NCBI GenBank assembly: GCA_035048815.1 | Contig: JAUCBN010000017.1 | Coordinates: forward strand, 6,630,936 to 6,694,935 | DNA: 64,000 bases | Reading direction: 5' to 3' | Origin: Abelmoschus esculentus | Taxonomy: Eukaryota; Streptophyta; Magnoliopsida; Malvales; Malvaceae | Part shown: positions 44,285 to 57,139 of the stretch, one piece after another | How the letters are laid out: each line of letters begins with the position of its first letter | Numbering within the stretch: position 1 is the stretch's first letter | The notes under the pieces: generated by a model | Told to the model about the DNA's origin: nothing | The model's input: only the letters and a program-made list of their open reading frames with translations | Database searches by the model: none | Translations under genes and position numbers: made by a program

Positions 44285-46063
44285 TGTGTACTTTTGGTTG
44301 GTGGTTAGTCACCATTTGTTAGATACCTTGGGTATCTTTTGTTACTGCCTCCGTTATACTTTTTTAGGTACTTAGTGTACCTATTGATGACTTGTTTACC
44401 TGATCTAACTAACACTAAGGCAACAAATGTAACTAATTGAAAATACAAGGTTTAATGTTTATAAAGCATGTGTATATGTATTTGCTTGTGAAGCATTTGA
44501 ATTGGATAAGAATTTGCTAATGAGAGCATTTGAAGGAATAAGTTGATATAAGTAGCATTTGAATATGACTTTGCTTCATGAAAGCTTTAATATATGGAAT
44601 TTGACCAATGAGACATAAGCATTGATATATGCTAGCTAGTGCATGAGCATATGGGTTGTTGAACTTTTATTGCATGCTAGAAGCATGGTAAGCATGATAT
44701 TTGGTGATTGATAATCTTTGCATAATTGGTTAAATTATTTTCTATGAATTTGGTTTGTTGCTTGAATGGAGCATGCTATCTTTGCTATATGAAATATGTC
44801 TAAAAATGGTTAGATTTAGGTTTGCCTCACTAAGGGCCAGTTTAGCATTGCTTTTGAAAAGTGCGATGAAAAAGTATGGTGAAAAGTGTAATAGAAAAGT
44901 TCTTTTGGAATTTTTAGTTTGAAATATATATGTTTAGTATTGCTGACAAAAAAGTGCTTTTAAGAAAATAAATGAATAATTTAGACATGATGTTATAGGT
45001 TAAAAAATATATAATTAAATGATAATTAAATTATTTTATAATATAATATTAACTTAAATTATGATAAAATATAAAAATATTAATAAATAAATACATAAAT
45101 TATTTTTGAAAAGTGCTTTTTAGAAGTGCTTTTGAGAAAATATATAATTTTTAAATTAAAAATAATTTATATTAAATATAATTATATATTTGTAATAATT
45201 AAATTATAATAAAATATATTAATGGAGGTTAAAAATGTAATCTGACTCCTAAAAGTACTTTTTTAACCGCAAAAGCTATAAACTTTAGCTTTTGCTTTTA
45301 GGTTGAAAATCACTTTTCAAACGTAGTTTTTTTTCAAAAGTTAACTGTTTAGCATTGCTTCTGCGTTTCAAACCAGCTTTTGGCCTAAAAGCTGGTTTGG
45401 AAAACAATCCTAAACAAGCCCTAAGTACCAAAAAGTACTTATCACTCTTTTGTTTCACTACTTTTCCCCAAAACAACAGGTTATCAAGTTAAGCAGCTAG
45501 ACTAAAGTCGATCTTGGAGGCAAGCACAACAAGCAAGTCAAGTATGCTATTTTGTAGCTTTTGTTAACTCCTAAAAATGGTAGCATACTGAATTTGTTAT
45601 GTTATCATTACGCATTTTGAGATTTTATTTCTGAAATTCTATATATTGCCTTTTTTGTGTATTTGGCATGCAAGCTATTGAACCAAATAAGTTGGCTTGT
45701 AAGCTTAGGTTTGTATTAGTTTGCCGTAGTGAAATTGAATTAAATGGCAAGAATGTTAATGAATGATGATTTGGTTAAAGGTCATAGAATTGGTATGTTT
45801 GTTATTTGTTGCCTAAACATGCTAGAATTATACCTAGATAGTAGAAACGAATTGAGTCTAGATATGAGTCATTTGGATTGAGTTTAAGTGAATTACAAGC
45901 TTAGAACCTGCAAAATTGTGCAGGGATATCGATATCATTTGTATGTGCATTGATACCACATCGAAAAATCTTAAGCATGAAAGGTAGGCGTTTTAGAACC
46001 CCTAGCCTTTGTTTCGATACCCAATCCTCCAGTAGCGAAATTGTTTTGATACCTCTTTGGGGA
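44285..46063 (+). repeat. LTR fragment of element J (upstream copy)
   Basis: GTGTACTTTTGGTTGGTGGTT matches 49508 and the likeness runs to ATTGTTTTGATACCTCTTTG at about 46058 (50670 in the other copy). Copy 1 has an extra AT-rich block at about 44830-45420 with AGTGCTTTT words (TTTGAAAAGTGCTTTTTAG), a separate small repeat flanked by a CTAAG duplication. The LTR start and end are both missing. Confidence 0.7.
44832..45422. mobile_element. MITE-like insert in the LTR of J
   Basis: The 49.5-kb LTR copy reads GCCTCACTAAGTACCTAAAAAGTAC without interruption. Here about 590 bp lie between GCCTCACTAAG and CTAAGTACC. The ends GGGCCAGTTTAG and CTAAACAAGCC(C) are inverted (GGGC..GTTTAG), and CTAAG may be a target duplication. 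The inner part is full of AAAAGTGCTTTT words that can pair with AAAAGCTGG/CCAGCTTTT. It resembles plant GGGCCTGTTTGG-type MITEs. Confidence 0.65.
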
Positions 46064-46154
46064 TGTAAATCGATATTGGGTAAGCTATTTGAAAACTTTG
46101 AAATGTTAAAAAACTTACTTTAAATTTTCCTATCTAATTTTGAAAATTTCCTTG

Positions 46155-47690
46155 TAGCCCCAAATGTGATTAATGCTCATCTTCAAGTATATCAAAATCA
46201 AATATTTTTGTATGAACTCCAGATTCAATCTAATTTAATTATGAGAATCAAAGATTTTCAACAACCTGATTCTGAGATTTAAGCTATTATCTCAAAGCTT
46301 GATTCAAAAGCTAATGATGAATTCTCCATCAATTCGAATAGATTACTCTATTTTATAGATAGAGTATGTATTCCGAATAATAAAGAGTTGAAAAGAGATA
46401 TATTACAAGAAACACACCAAATCTATTCTCGATTCATCCTGGTTCTGTTAAAATGTATAAGGATTTCAAATCTTTGTATTGGTGGCCTGACATGAAAGAA
46501 CTCATCACAGACTTTGTATCTTGGTGCTTAACTTGTCAGAGAGTTAAAGTTGAACACTGAGCTCCTACGGGATTACTTCAGCCTATTGAATTGCCTAAAT
46601 TGAAATGAGATCGTGCAACGATGGATTTTGTTACTGGCTTACCTGTCACACCGAGGAAAAATGATATTGTTTGGGTGATTGTTGATAGACTCACCAAGTC
46701 TACACATTTTATCTCGGTTCGAAAGAACATTAACTCAGAGACCTTGCCCGAGCTATACATCCGTGACGTAATTCAATTACATGGTGTGCCAACAACAATC
46801 ATTTTTGATAGAGACCCGAATTTTATAGCACGATTCTGGAAGTTTTGCAGAAATCCCTCGAAACTAAAATGCATCTTAGCATCGTTTTCCATCCGTAGTC
46901 CGATGGCCAATCTGAAAGAGTGATACAAGTATTGGAAGATATGTTGCGTACTTATGTCATAGACTTTGGAAAAAATTGGGAAAATTACTTACCCTATAGA
47001 ATTTGTGTATAATAATATCTATCAAGCATCTCTTCAAATGGCTCCCTTTGAAGCTCTATACGGGAGAAAATATAGAACTCCTTTGTGTTGGTCTGAATTA
47101 GGAGAGAATAAGGTTTTGGGACCTCAAATGATTCGGGAAATTAAGGAACAAGTCTGAATTATCAATGATCGATTGAAGCAAGCCTCCGAAAGACAAAAAG
47201 CTTATGCAAACTTGAAACAAAGAGACATTCAGTAGAGTGTTGGAGACAAGGTCTTCCTAAAAATATCTCCTTGGATGAAAGTCTTCAAATTTGGAAGAAA
47301 GGGAAAGCTTAGGCCTCTGTTCATTGGACCGTTCGAAATTGTTAAAAGAATTAGTCATGTGGCTTATTGTCTTGCACTCCCTAGTGAGTTTCATAAGATC
47401 CAAAATGTCTTCCATGTCTCCATACTTAGAAATTAGAGATTCGATCTTTCTCAAATTTTAGAACTAGAACAATTAAAATTGAATTTCGACTTGTCTTATG
47501 ATGATAAACCAGTTCGGATCCTTGATCGATAAATTAAAAAGCTTCTCAAAAAGAGCATTCCCTTGGTAAAAGTCCTTTGGAGAAATCATAAGAAAGGGGA
47601 AATTGTCTGAGAACCCAAGGCAACAATGAAAGAACAATATCCACACTTGTTCCCTTCAAGTAAATTCAAGGACGAATTTGATTTTAAGGA
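46155..47690 (+). pseudogene. Element J pol 3' end: integrase with chromodomain (chromovirus, Tekay/Del-like)
   Basis: In order: an RNase H-integrase linker relic, then an HHCC zinc-binding region (HPGSVKMYKD, YWWPDMKE, CLTCQRVKVEH). The integrase core starts at 46621 (MDFVTGLPVTP, VDRLTKSTHF, second Asp in IFDRDPNF). The catalytic Glu appears only after a frameshift near 46850 (GQSERVIQ). Then MAPFEALYGRKYRTP, a GPF region (FIGPFEIVKRI) and a chromodomain tail (PVRILDR, VKVLWRNH, KEQYPHLF) at about 47510-47660. Stops at about 46558, 46605, 47157, 47235 and 47434. Upstream gag, protease and RT are missing. Confidence 0.85.
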
Positions 47691-47699
47691 GGAAAGAAT
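47685..47699 (+). promoter_or_regulatory. Polypurine tract of element J
   Basis: AAGGAGGAAAGAAT immediately precedes the TG of the LTR at 47700, in the position expected for plus-strand priming. Confidence 0.55.
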
Positions 47700-50600
47700 T
47701 GTAGCACCCAGAAATCGACTTAGGAGGAAACCAAAATCAATCCATGAATTAATTAAGTCATATGATAATTAGGTATAAAAAGAATTTGACTAAATTAGAA
47801 GTAAATAGAAAGCAAAGAGCTAAATTAAAGTGACCTAAATGAAACTAAAACAAAAGTTCAGGCTTGCATGCTAAACTAGTAAAAATTGGTAAGTGGAATA
47901 TCCATGTGGCATGAATGGACCAATAGGATTCATTACAATGAGATATTATCTCATCAATTAATAAAAAAATAAAAGAAATAAGGGGAGAGGTAACCCGCCA
48001 TGCAAAGTGAAAGAGGGAGAGAGAAAAGAAATCACCCATTTCTTTCTCCATTTCTCCATAACCAAACTTAGAGAAACATTATAGTGACAGAGCTTCACTA
48101 TTTGATTTATCCTTAACCTATTTATTAAATTAATTAGTTTATGAGTGGTTTTGGCTTTCATGGAGGATTAAGGAGCAAAAAAATCTTGAAAAAGTCGTCA
48201 TCTAGTTCTATTGAGCATTTTTTTAGAAAGCAAGACAATGTTATTGCTTCCCTTGTTCAATATGTGCTGATTTTGTTAGTTAGAAGCTTGGTTTAAGTTA
48301 CTTGTTACTTGGTTTTGATTTTAGAAGTATGAAAAAGTAAATTAGAAAGCTTGGATTAGGATTTAAGCCCATGGAATGTAAGATAGTCAAATCTGTCAAA
48401 CATGCAATTCTGAGTAGCAATTTTTGAAAAAGTCCCTAGGACGAAATTGATGGAATTAGAGGCTGAAAATTTGTAGTCTAATACCCCTATGAATATAGTT
48501 TAAGTGAAAATATATGGAACCTCATTTGGAGTTGGGTAGTGAAAGATTTAATCCAATTAGTAAAGGTGGTTTAGGTTGTCCCAAAACTGGATAGTTCTAA
48601 CTTTAAATAAAAGGTGGAGTTAAATAGTTAGAAATTAAAATGTGAGGTTAACATGGTCATGTATATTATCTTCTTAGCTCTCTAAGGGTATAAATTATGC
48701 TAAATTCGGATAAGAGAGCTAGAAGATATGCTAATTTTTCTAAGAGGTAGAAAAGCTACCCTTAGTGAACAGATTTGAACCTTGTATTCGTCCTTCATAT
48801 GAACAATTGAATTGAGTTTTTTTAATATACCTAATGAATGATTATGTACATATGGTTTATTAAAGAATCCAAGTGAAAGAGATAGTGAGGAGGACAAGAG
48901 GCTAGAGCTTGCAAGGAAGAAGGGCAAGGGAATCACCATATACAACCCTTAATTGCTTGAAGATTTTTGTAAGTGTGGCAAACTTTAGGGTTAGGAACTA
49001 GGTCCTAACCACCCTCTCGTTATTTAAATTGTCATATAATTGGACTAAACTCATATTTGGTAATAAAGGAAGTAGGCTAATTTGTTTGATAACATGTGTG
49101 ATGCCATGAATTGATTGCTAGATTGTTAGGATTAGCTTAATTCATTTGCATGGTTCAGAAATATCGAGGTAAGTTATGAAACATGGATACGGGATTCTAG
49201 ATATGTGAATCATGCATGAGGCATGTCTATGATGATATGCATGTTCTTGTTTCATAACATGGTATGAATGTTCTTGTTGATAGCATGATGTGAATACTTG
49301 CTTATGTGATAACAAACACAATTAGTATGAATCAATGATGATCAAATTGACATAATAGTTAATGAAACTTTCATTAAGCTTTGGTCGATAATTGGTGTTA
49401 GGTAGTAAGATATGCCTAGAATTTGAGCTCGTCTGTTAGTACTTCGGTACTTTTTTTAGTACTTCATGTAATTTTACCCCGTACTTTAGTACGTCTTTTT
49501 AGTACTTCGTGTACTTTTGGTTGATGGTTAGTCACCATTTCTTAGATACCTTGGGTATCTTTTGTTAGTGCCTTTATGGTACTTTTTTTAGGTACGTAGT
49601 GTACCTTTCGATGACTTGTTTATCTGGTCTAACTAACACAAAGGTAACAAATGTAACTAATTGAAAATACAAGGCTTAATGTGTATAAAACATGTGTATG
49701 TGTATTTACTTGTGAAGCATTGGATAATAATTTGCTAATAAGAGCATTTGAAGGAATAAATTGATATAAGTAGCATTCGAATATTACTTTGCTTCATGAA
49801 AGCTTTGATATATGAAATTTGACCAATGTGATATACGAATTGATATAGCTAGCTAGTGCATGAGCATATTGATTGTTGAACTTTTATTGCATGCTAAAAG
49901 CATGATAAGCATGATATTTGGTGATTGATAATCTTTTCATAATCGGTTAAATTGTTTTCTATGAATTTGGTTTGTTGCTAGAATGGAGCATGGTATCTTT
50001 GCTATATGAAATATGTCTAAAAATGGTTAGACTTAGGGTTGCCTCACTAAGTACCTAAAAAGTACTTATCACTCTTTTGTTTTTCTCCTTTCCCAAAATA
50101 ACATATTATCAAGTTAATGAGCTAGAATAAAGTAGATCTTGGAGGCAAGCACAACAAGCAAGTCAAGTATGGTATTTTGTAGCTTTTGTTAACTCCGAAA
50201 AATAGTGACATAGTAAACATGCTATGTTAGCATTATGCATTTTGGGATTTTATCCATGAAATTATATATATTACTTTTTTGTGTATTAGCATGCAAGCTA
50301 TTGAACCAAAGTTGGCTTGTAAGATTAGGTTTGTATTAGTTTGCCATAGTGAAATTCAATTAAATGGCAAGAATGTTAGTAAATGATGATTTGGTTAAAG
50401 ATCATAGAATTGGTATGTTTGTTATTTGTTGCCTAAACATGATAGAACTATCCCTAGAGAGTAGATATGAATTAGGCTATATAGGAATCCTTTGGATAGA
50501 GTTTAGATGAATTAGAAACCTAGAACTTGCAAAATTGTGCAGGGGTATCGATTCCATTTGCATGCATTTGATACCCATCGAAAAATCTTAAGCATGAAAG

Positions 50601-51065
50601 GTAGGCGTTTTGGAACGTCTAGCCTCTGTTTCGGTACCCAATTCTACAGTAACGAAATTGTTTTGATACCTCTTTGTGGTGTATCGAAACAGGGTTGTAT
50701 TTCGATACACCACATAACTATATTGATACAGATAGGATATCATGGCCTTAAGTCATCGAGATAGTGTATCGAGACCTTGACGAAGTGTTTCGATACCAAC
50801 AATATTGATCTTGCTCCAAAGGTGTATCAATTATGTTAACCTTTTTAACCAAACTTTTGAGGTTAAAGTTTAGAGGTCCCACATTTTGATCTAGTGGTTC
50901 CTAAGGTTAATTTAAAGCATCAGAATAGGCCCCAAATTTTAGATTATGTCCAAGATCGAGTATTAGGTGAATTACAATTGAAAAACAATATAAGCTTAAG
51001 GATTGGAAAAAAATTTTAAATTAACCTCAGAATTTCATAATTTCACGTAATTCTGACTTAAAATA
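47700..51065 (+). repeat. 3' LTR of element J
   Basis: TGTAGCACCCAGAAATCGAC opens at 47700 next to the polypurine tract. The part 49500-50680 matches the upstream LTR fragment 44285-46063. TAGTACTT words repeat at 49436-49520, and GTATCGA motifs cluster at 50545-50800. The right end is not certain. I place it where element K begins. The inside holds no gene; the short ORFs are chance. Confidence 0.6.
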
Positions 51066-52811
51066 TGTAACATCCTAGTTTTGGGTCTAGAAGTTTGAGT
51101 GTTGAGTTTAGAGGTTCGATTAAGGTCAAATCGGATTTTTCTGGTTCACTAATTCTGGGTAAATTAATTTAATCGGATAAATAATAAATGTGTAGAAAGG
51201 TTTTAAAAATGTTAAAATGGTAATTTTTAAGCTAAAGGAATGTTATTTGAGTTTTTAATTTGATTTAATTAAACTTAATTAAAATGCTAGTAATTGAATT
51301 GTAAATTTTAGAAAGTTTAGGGGTGAAATTGTAATTTTTGGAAGTTTAAGATTTTTAGTGACTAAATTGGAAAGTAAGCCAAAGCTTAGAATCCTTAGAT
51401 GGGTCATTAACCCAAATTATTTTAATTAAAGATCATCCATAAAAATTAGTTCTTAATTGGTAGTTAATTTCATTTTCTTTTCCAACTCCCTATTTTTTTT
51501 TATCTTTTCTCCCAAATTTTCTCTCCATTTTCTCTCTATGATTTCTTCAATTACTTGTTGAAATCTTCTCCATTTTTATCAAGATTTGTCACATTTTACT
51601 CAATATTTCATTCTCTACAAAACCTACCCATTTATTTTACAAAATCATCATCCAATTTCAAGGAAAATCAAGAGAAGAATTCACATCTTTTGGTGGTTTG
51701 ATATCAAAGGTAATTTTCTGATTTCTTTTCATTTATAAGGTTCTTTATTTGATATTCTCAAGCATTTGGTTTACAAATCAATAATCTAAATTTGATTTCA
51801 TGTTTTAATTCAAGATTTTGATGTTTTATGGAATTTTCAAGAAATTAGGTTAGATCTCATTCAAGGATGTAATTAGGATGATTTCTCATAAAATTATACA
51901 TACTTTGAAGATTAATTGAGTCTTTAATTGATGGCACATAGTTTTAATCCGGAATAATTGAATCGCTGTTGTTTAGAGGTTGTTTTATGGGTTGTTTTAG
52001 GTGTAATACTTTTGCTGGAGGTATAAGGATGGTATAAAGGTGTTTTAATTCATAATTGAGGAATTTTAGATGTTATATTCATTAGGTTAGGGGCTGATGT
52101 TGTTTCAGATGCGTTTCGGCTTAGTTTTCAGTATTTTAGGCTTAGTTTTTGGTATTTTTGTGGAGGATTAATGTAGTTGCTATGTTGAGCATGTTTTGAT
52201 GTGTATGTGCTCTATTTTTAATTTTGTAGAGGAAGTCCAAGAAGTCTCTTAAGTGGTTGGTGCGTTGGCGTTGCTGTTGGAGCGTCGGCGAAGGCTCATT
52301 TCTCATGTTGGTGAGTGAATTTTGTTTAAAAGTGATTCGTAAGTGAACGGTTCTATTTTGGGAACTATGGAATAGTGTAAAAACTTTTCTTAGTTCAAGA
52401 GTAAGTGTACAAAGTTTTTGATACATTTTTTCTAAGTTCGGCTATTTGATAATGGCTTTAAGAAATGTGTTTTCATAGATATTTTGTTGAAAATGCATAA
52501 CTTGGATTTTGAAATGATACATGCATGTGTTAATTTCTGTAAATGCATGGTTTAGAAAGACATTCATGGCTTATGGAAGTATGCAAATGAATTGGAACAA
52601 CATGTAGTTATTTGCCTTACATTTGAGTAAGACGTTTGAGCATGATTTTGGTTCACTTGATGAACATATTATGGGTGTATTATGAGCAGAAAATTGACAT
52701 GCATGAATAGGATTGATATTGGCTTAGTGACACTAACAATAGTTACAAATAAAAATGACATGTCATTAGGATTAAGTGCACTATACAAATTATGAGAATA
52801 ATGATGTTGCC

Positions 52812-53005
52812 TACACGTAAACAAGGGTGACTTTATGTCCGACCGTGCGTGTAGAGCTTTCCTATATGAAAATAAGGGTGAATTTATGTCCGACCATGCA
52901 TATAGTTGACCCATATGTAAACAAGGATGATATTGTGTCCGACCGTGCGTAGTGGGGGTAACATGTATACAAGGGTGACTATATATCCGACCGATGCATG
53001 TTGAG
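52812..53005 (+). repeat. Four tandem units of about 50 bp in LTR K
   Basis: ACAAGGGTGACTTTATGTCC and its variants recur at 52821, 52872, 52921 and 52969, each followed by GACCGTGCG or GACCATGCA. The antisense ORF 52669-53010 is just the translation of this array. Confidence 0.8.
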
Positions 53006-53377
53006 ACCAAGTGTCTCTAATTATGATAAGGAATCCGAGTATTCACTGAGATAAAGGTTCACAACATGTTGTCACCAGAATGCCAATATGCATGATACAT
53101 GAAATGATTTAGATATATAGATGAGAATGATTTGATCAAGCATACCTTGGTTTAGCATGAAAAATGCAAGTGATGTTTTAAATTGGTTTTAATGTTGCAT
53201 TGATGAACTTGTGTTTAGAGCTACCTCACTAAGCATGTTTTGCTTAAGCTCTCTTTTCATCGTTATAGAAAAATAAAGGCATTAAGGGCGGCATTTGGAG
53301 CAAGAGGTCTAAGAGGAAAGGCATTACACGTTTTAGTATGATTTGGCAAAAATAAGTAGTACTTGGCAATGTGTAAA

Positions 53378-54695
53378 TGATGTGTGCTATTTATGCACAA
53401 TTATAGTGCAAGTGTACACGTCGTCAAGTAATAAAGTGATAAGTATTATCGTGTATCGTCTCTACAGGGATTGGTATACTTAATATGTCTTCTTTTGATC
53501 TTCTTACTCTGTAAAAGAAAATAAAAAACACAAGTGAATTGGATTATGATAATAATAACTAAATAAAGATAGAAAAATATGATAAGGAAGATGGCTAGGA
53601 TCCAGTTGTGTTGTATAGTGGATTTGATCAACTTGTTCTTGTCCAATGCAATTGTACAACACTACCTCGGCAGGAATGCAGATTACTGCCTCGTTAGTGA
53701 AGTCTTTCATCTACCACGGCAATCTCTTGCTCTTGGGTAGACTTTATCAAAGTTCGGCAAAGTATCCCTTAATGATTTCGCTTATCTCTAAGTCGAAATA
53801 CTGTTGATGATCAGTCCTTGAAGATACCTCTCGGTGTGAATCAATTATAATCACCAACCATTCCCATACTTCTCTTAGCCGTTGAAACTCTTAACCTGTC
53901 TCTAGGCCGAGTTAGTATTTCCCGATTGAAACACTGTACTTATCCCTTTCGTGAATCTAACTCTCTCGATATTAGATAAATGGATCACTCACAAACATCT
54001 CTCTCGAGCTTGAATGCAAGAACAAGGAATGGAAAAGGAGAAGCAAACTTCGATATTTTATTCCATTAGGAACAAGAAACAAAGTTTGACTTCCTCAAAC
54101 TAATACTTTACAACCTTCACCTAAGCCTAAACAAAATTAGAAAATAATGTAGAAAAGAAAACCTAAATCTAATTCTATATTCTAAGCTATGAGTCTAATG
54201 TGTCTCTCATACCCTTGGACGGCTATGCCTTATATAGGCTTGACGTAGGGCAAACCTTTCCTAAGTAGAATACAACTTGGAGTAGGGAACAAGTCTTGTA
54301 CATAGGTCAAATATTTCCAAGTTAAATTCTTCTAGAAGGCTTTCCCGCGTGGCCTTGTCTATGTGCTTTCCTTGTGTTGTCCAGCTCCGATCCTTGGGCA
54401 TCTTGTCCAGCAACGTTCTTCTTATTTTTCTCCTCAGTTTTTCTACCATGTTGCTATTTTCCTCTACTGCCTCGGCATCAGGTCCTGCCTCGGCCCCAGT
54501 TTGCTACCTTAGCAATACTTGTTCCTACACAACATAAAAATGCAGTAAAGTATATCTTTTCTATAAATGTTATCTTTAATCGCATCATCCCTAAATATAT
54601 CACATTTAGTATATGCATTGGTCCAAGTAGGTGTAGAATTGATGATTAATGCCCATGAAAAGTGTAGAAAGTGATAGTGAGTTGAGCACTTATCG
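53378..54695 (-). repeat. 3' LTR of element E
   Basis: About 1318 bp from TGATGTGTGC to GAGCACTTATCG; the inner terminal base has changed from A to G. A TATA box (CCTATATAAGG on the minus strand) is at 54228-54238. ATTACTGCCTCG at about 53680 belongs to the GGCAG palindrome cluster. Confidence 0.9.
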
Positions 54696-55064
54696 CATTA
54701 ACTATTGTTTTTAAAGTTCATCCTTATAGTAAGCTTCTAAGTTTTTCTCCTTAAGTGTCCTAGAATTAAGCCTTCAAAACAGAACCTATGGTAAGGAGAA
54801 AGATTTTTATTGTCTTAAAGAATAAACTAAAACAATACTGATGATGGGCCATGCAAGAGTATGTGCAACAATTTCAAGTGAAATGATGGACATAAGAAGA
54901 AAAACAATTCACTAAAAACTCCCTTTTCATGGGAAGGCCTCGATAGTGGATTACCTCGGCAGTGGCTCTGCACCCCAAAACTCAAACCAAGCATTATCCT
55001 CAATGCTCAATTCAGGGGAAAGCAGTGGGAAAAAAAAGAAAACAATAATAGCAGCATAAAAAAA
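54696..55064 (-). other. Shortened 3' UTR of element E
   Basis: Only about 370 bp remain between ORF2 and the LTR, against some 850-930 bp in D and F. The first GAGGAT-loop hairpin (54990-55007) with GTTTGAGTTTTGGGGTG is present. The 26-nt hairpin array, second hairpin and polypurine tract are gone, evidently by deletion. Confidence 0.65.
54990..55007 (-). other. GAGGAT-loop hairpin of element E
   Basis: On the minus strand AGCATT, loop GAGGAT, AATGCT: a perfect 6-bp stem, equivalent to hairpin 1 of D. TGGTTTGAGTTTTGGGGTG follows. Confidence 0.65.
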
Positions 55065-56579
55065 TCATGAGGACTCCGAAAAGCTATCCTCCACAATTAA
55101 TCTTCTGGATCTTGCTGTCGATTGCTGCGTCATTGGTGATGGCGATGGCTTTGCTTGTCTTGGTGGTTGAACTCTTGTTGGTGTCACTCGTTGCATAGGC
55201 ACATTTACTTCTTCTCCTTCATCTTCGATCTCTATTATATTCGTCCCTCCGTCATTCTTTGGATTTTCCCCGGTATTATGAATGCTTGGTTCGGCAACGT
55301 TTGAGCTTTGTTGTACATAGGCATCTATCTCTTTTGATAGATTGCCCATGATGGTTGAGGATCTTGGGGGAGTGTTGAAGATTGCCCTCCTCTTTGAAGG
55401 TCTTCTGTTGGAAGATGATTCCACGATAGTGTCTACTGCCCTAGATGGACCAGCAGTGTGGAACTGTTGTTGAGGGCCTATGGGGAAGAATGGTCTCGGT
55501 CCTCCTAGAGCTGGTGTGGTCTTTGTGTATGGTTCAGCCGTCACGAACATGTTGGTTGGAAATTCTGGAAATTGCACCCCTTGGTCTGGAAAATTGTGGA
55601 GCATCATCTGAGCAAGTGTGCTGTTGAAGTCTCTTTGATACTCCATGTATCTCTGTTGCCTAAGGTCTATGGCTGTCATCCTTTGTAGAATTTCCTGGTA
55701 TGGGTCTGCTGCAGTAATCGTATGGGTAGAGTCAGGCATCTCTACCGTGTACTAGGCTCCGGCAGCAATGTCGGCATTGAACTATTACGGAGTTTCTTGG
55801 ACTGGTTCAACTTGAGTGATCTGCATAACTCTGTGGCAGAAATCTTTGGTCCACCCTTTTCTTTGGGGTGTGAATTCATCTATCTCGACAGTTGGTATAC
55901 CTACAACATTACAAATACCAGTGATTAAAGAGGGGAAGTATAAAGGGTGTTTATCCTTCTTACCGTATTCATAAATTTCTCGTAAAATTATTTCTCCAAT
56001 GTTGATGCTCCGTTTGTTGATGATGGATTGGATGAGAACCAATCTATTTCGGTCCACCGTGCTGTTATGGGAGGTTGGGATGAGGCGTCTCTTTACAAAG
56101 GTATTCCAAAGTTTGGCATCGGGTTTCAAGTTTTGTCTTGCTACGGATCCTTTGTGGGCACCAGTCTCCCATGGATTATTGTCGTAGCAGAGGTCGTCCT
56201 TTATTAGCTCGTAGTCTTGAGTGGTGATATCCTCCATAAATTCGGCATGGACATCACGGATGGGGATAAGGCCATAGAAATCATTGATTATCTCGGCATC
56301 GATCCTGATAGGCCTGCCTCTGTAGTGGACAAAGAGAGAGTCCTTGCTTGGACCGTGCGCATAGAATTCTTGTACGATGGTGGCATTGGCCTGGGGAGGT
56401 TGTAGGCAAAAAATCTCTCACTCTTGATACTTGATCTTGTCGAACAAGTAGTGTTCGATGCCGAAGTTTTCTTCCTCAAAATGTTGGAACCCTTGTTCCT
56501 CTCATAATTGTCGAGAGATAAAGGACTTGTTGAAGCGTTCTTCAATAAAGGCAGGGGTGAATCTTTTGTAGGTGGCCAT
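55065..56579 (-). pseudogene. Element E ORF2 (putative plant transposon protein), full length with breaks
   Basis: The start codon is at 56579 (MATYKRFTPAFIEERFNKSF) and the last codon at 55065 (VEDSFSESS), about 504 codons. A TGA replaces Trp in LWEEQGF near 56485, a second stop lies in the FDKIKYQE segment near 56418, and three more fall near 55740-55785. Domains: PF20167-like core about codons 20-280 (VQEFYAHGPSKDSLFVHYRG, KLWNTFVKRRLIPTSHN, INIGEIILREIYEYGKKDK, LYFPSLITGICNVVGI). Next comes a Gln/Met-rich helical stretch (DLRQQRYMEYQRDFN), then basic PSKRRAIF and acidic IEIEDEGEEVN segments. Role unknown. A nuclear or nucleic-acid role is a guess from the basic patch. Confidence 0.78.
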
Positions 56580-57139
56580 CTAGGAGCAATTGAAAATTGG
56601 AAGTCTTGGAGAATTTCTTGAAGGTTTTCTGAAAATTGCGAGAAGGTTGTGAGTAGGTAGAGTACTGTGAGAGCAAAATTATCAAAATATTCTAAAGGAA
56701 ACAAGAATGCAAGAGTGAATAGTTCAAGATGAAGCAAGTGCTTTTAACCACTAGCCGTTTTGTAGCCGTTTAACTTTTACTGTCCGTTAGCATTTACAGC
56801 CTCGACGGAAATCTCGATAGATAGCCGTTACACTATTTCTGCCCATTGGGACTGCGGCGGCTTCTGCACTTTTTACTGCCTCAGCAGAATTCCTGTTGTG
56901 AACTATTTTTCCTTTGATCTTACTTGTATTGTCCTAAAAAAATTAAATAAACAAAATAAGAAAATTAATTAAAGACAAAAAAATAATTACAATAAATCTA
57001 AACTAAACTAATCATAATATAATAAGAGCATAAGGGAAGAGATTTATGTTACTGGTTGAGTGCATATAAATGCATCTCCCAATCTGCTTATCTCTTGTTG
57101 GCCTGAATCTTTCTTCAAGTGTTGGCCATTGGTTTAAGT
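56580..57139 (-). other. Leader and spacer between protease and ORF2 of E
   Basis: About 560 bp, no pol motif. A C/T-rich leader precedes ORF2 as in B and F. Where B has CCTATATAAGAAC, E has GTGGTTAAAAGCAC (about 56738-56751), so the TATA box seems lost. An A-rich run lies at 56935-57000. Confidence 0.55.

Larger units (their letters stand above)
41790..44290 (+). repeat. Host segment duplication, copy 2
   Basis: It runs parallel to copy 1 and in the same orientation: 41815-42280, 42610-42880 with the second tRNA-like sequence, and 43910-44285. It lacks both MITEs of copy 1, carries a tandem duplication at 42948-43430 and contains another MITE-like insert up to 43908. By eye the copies agree at roughly three quarters to four fifths of positions, so the duplication is old. 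Confidence 0.7.

Noticed and set aside
52669..53010. 113-codon minus-strand ORF with HPCIHV/SPLF repeats
   Set aside because: It is the translation of the 50-bp tandem array in LTR K.
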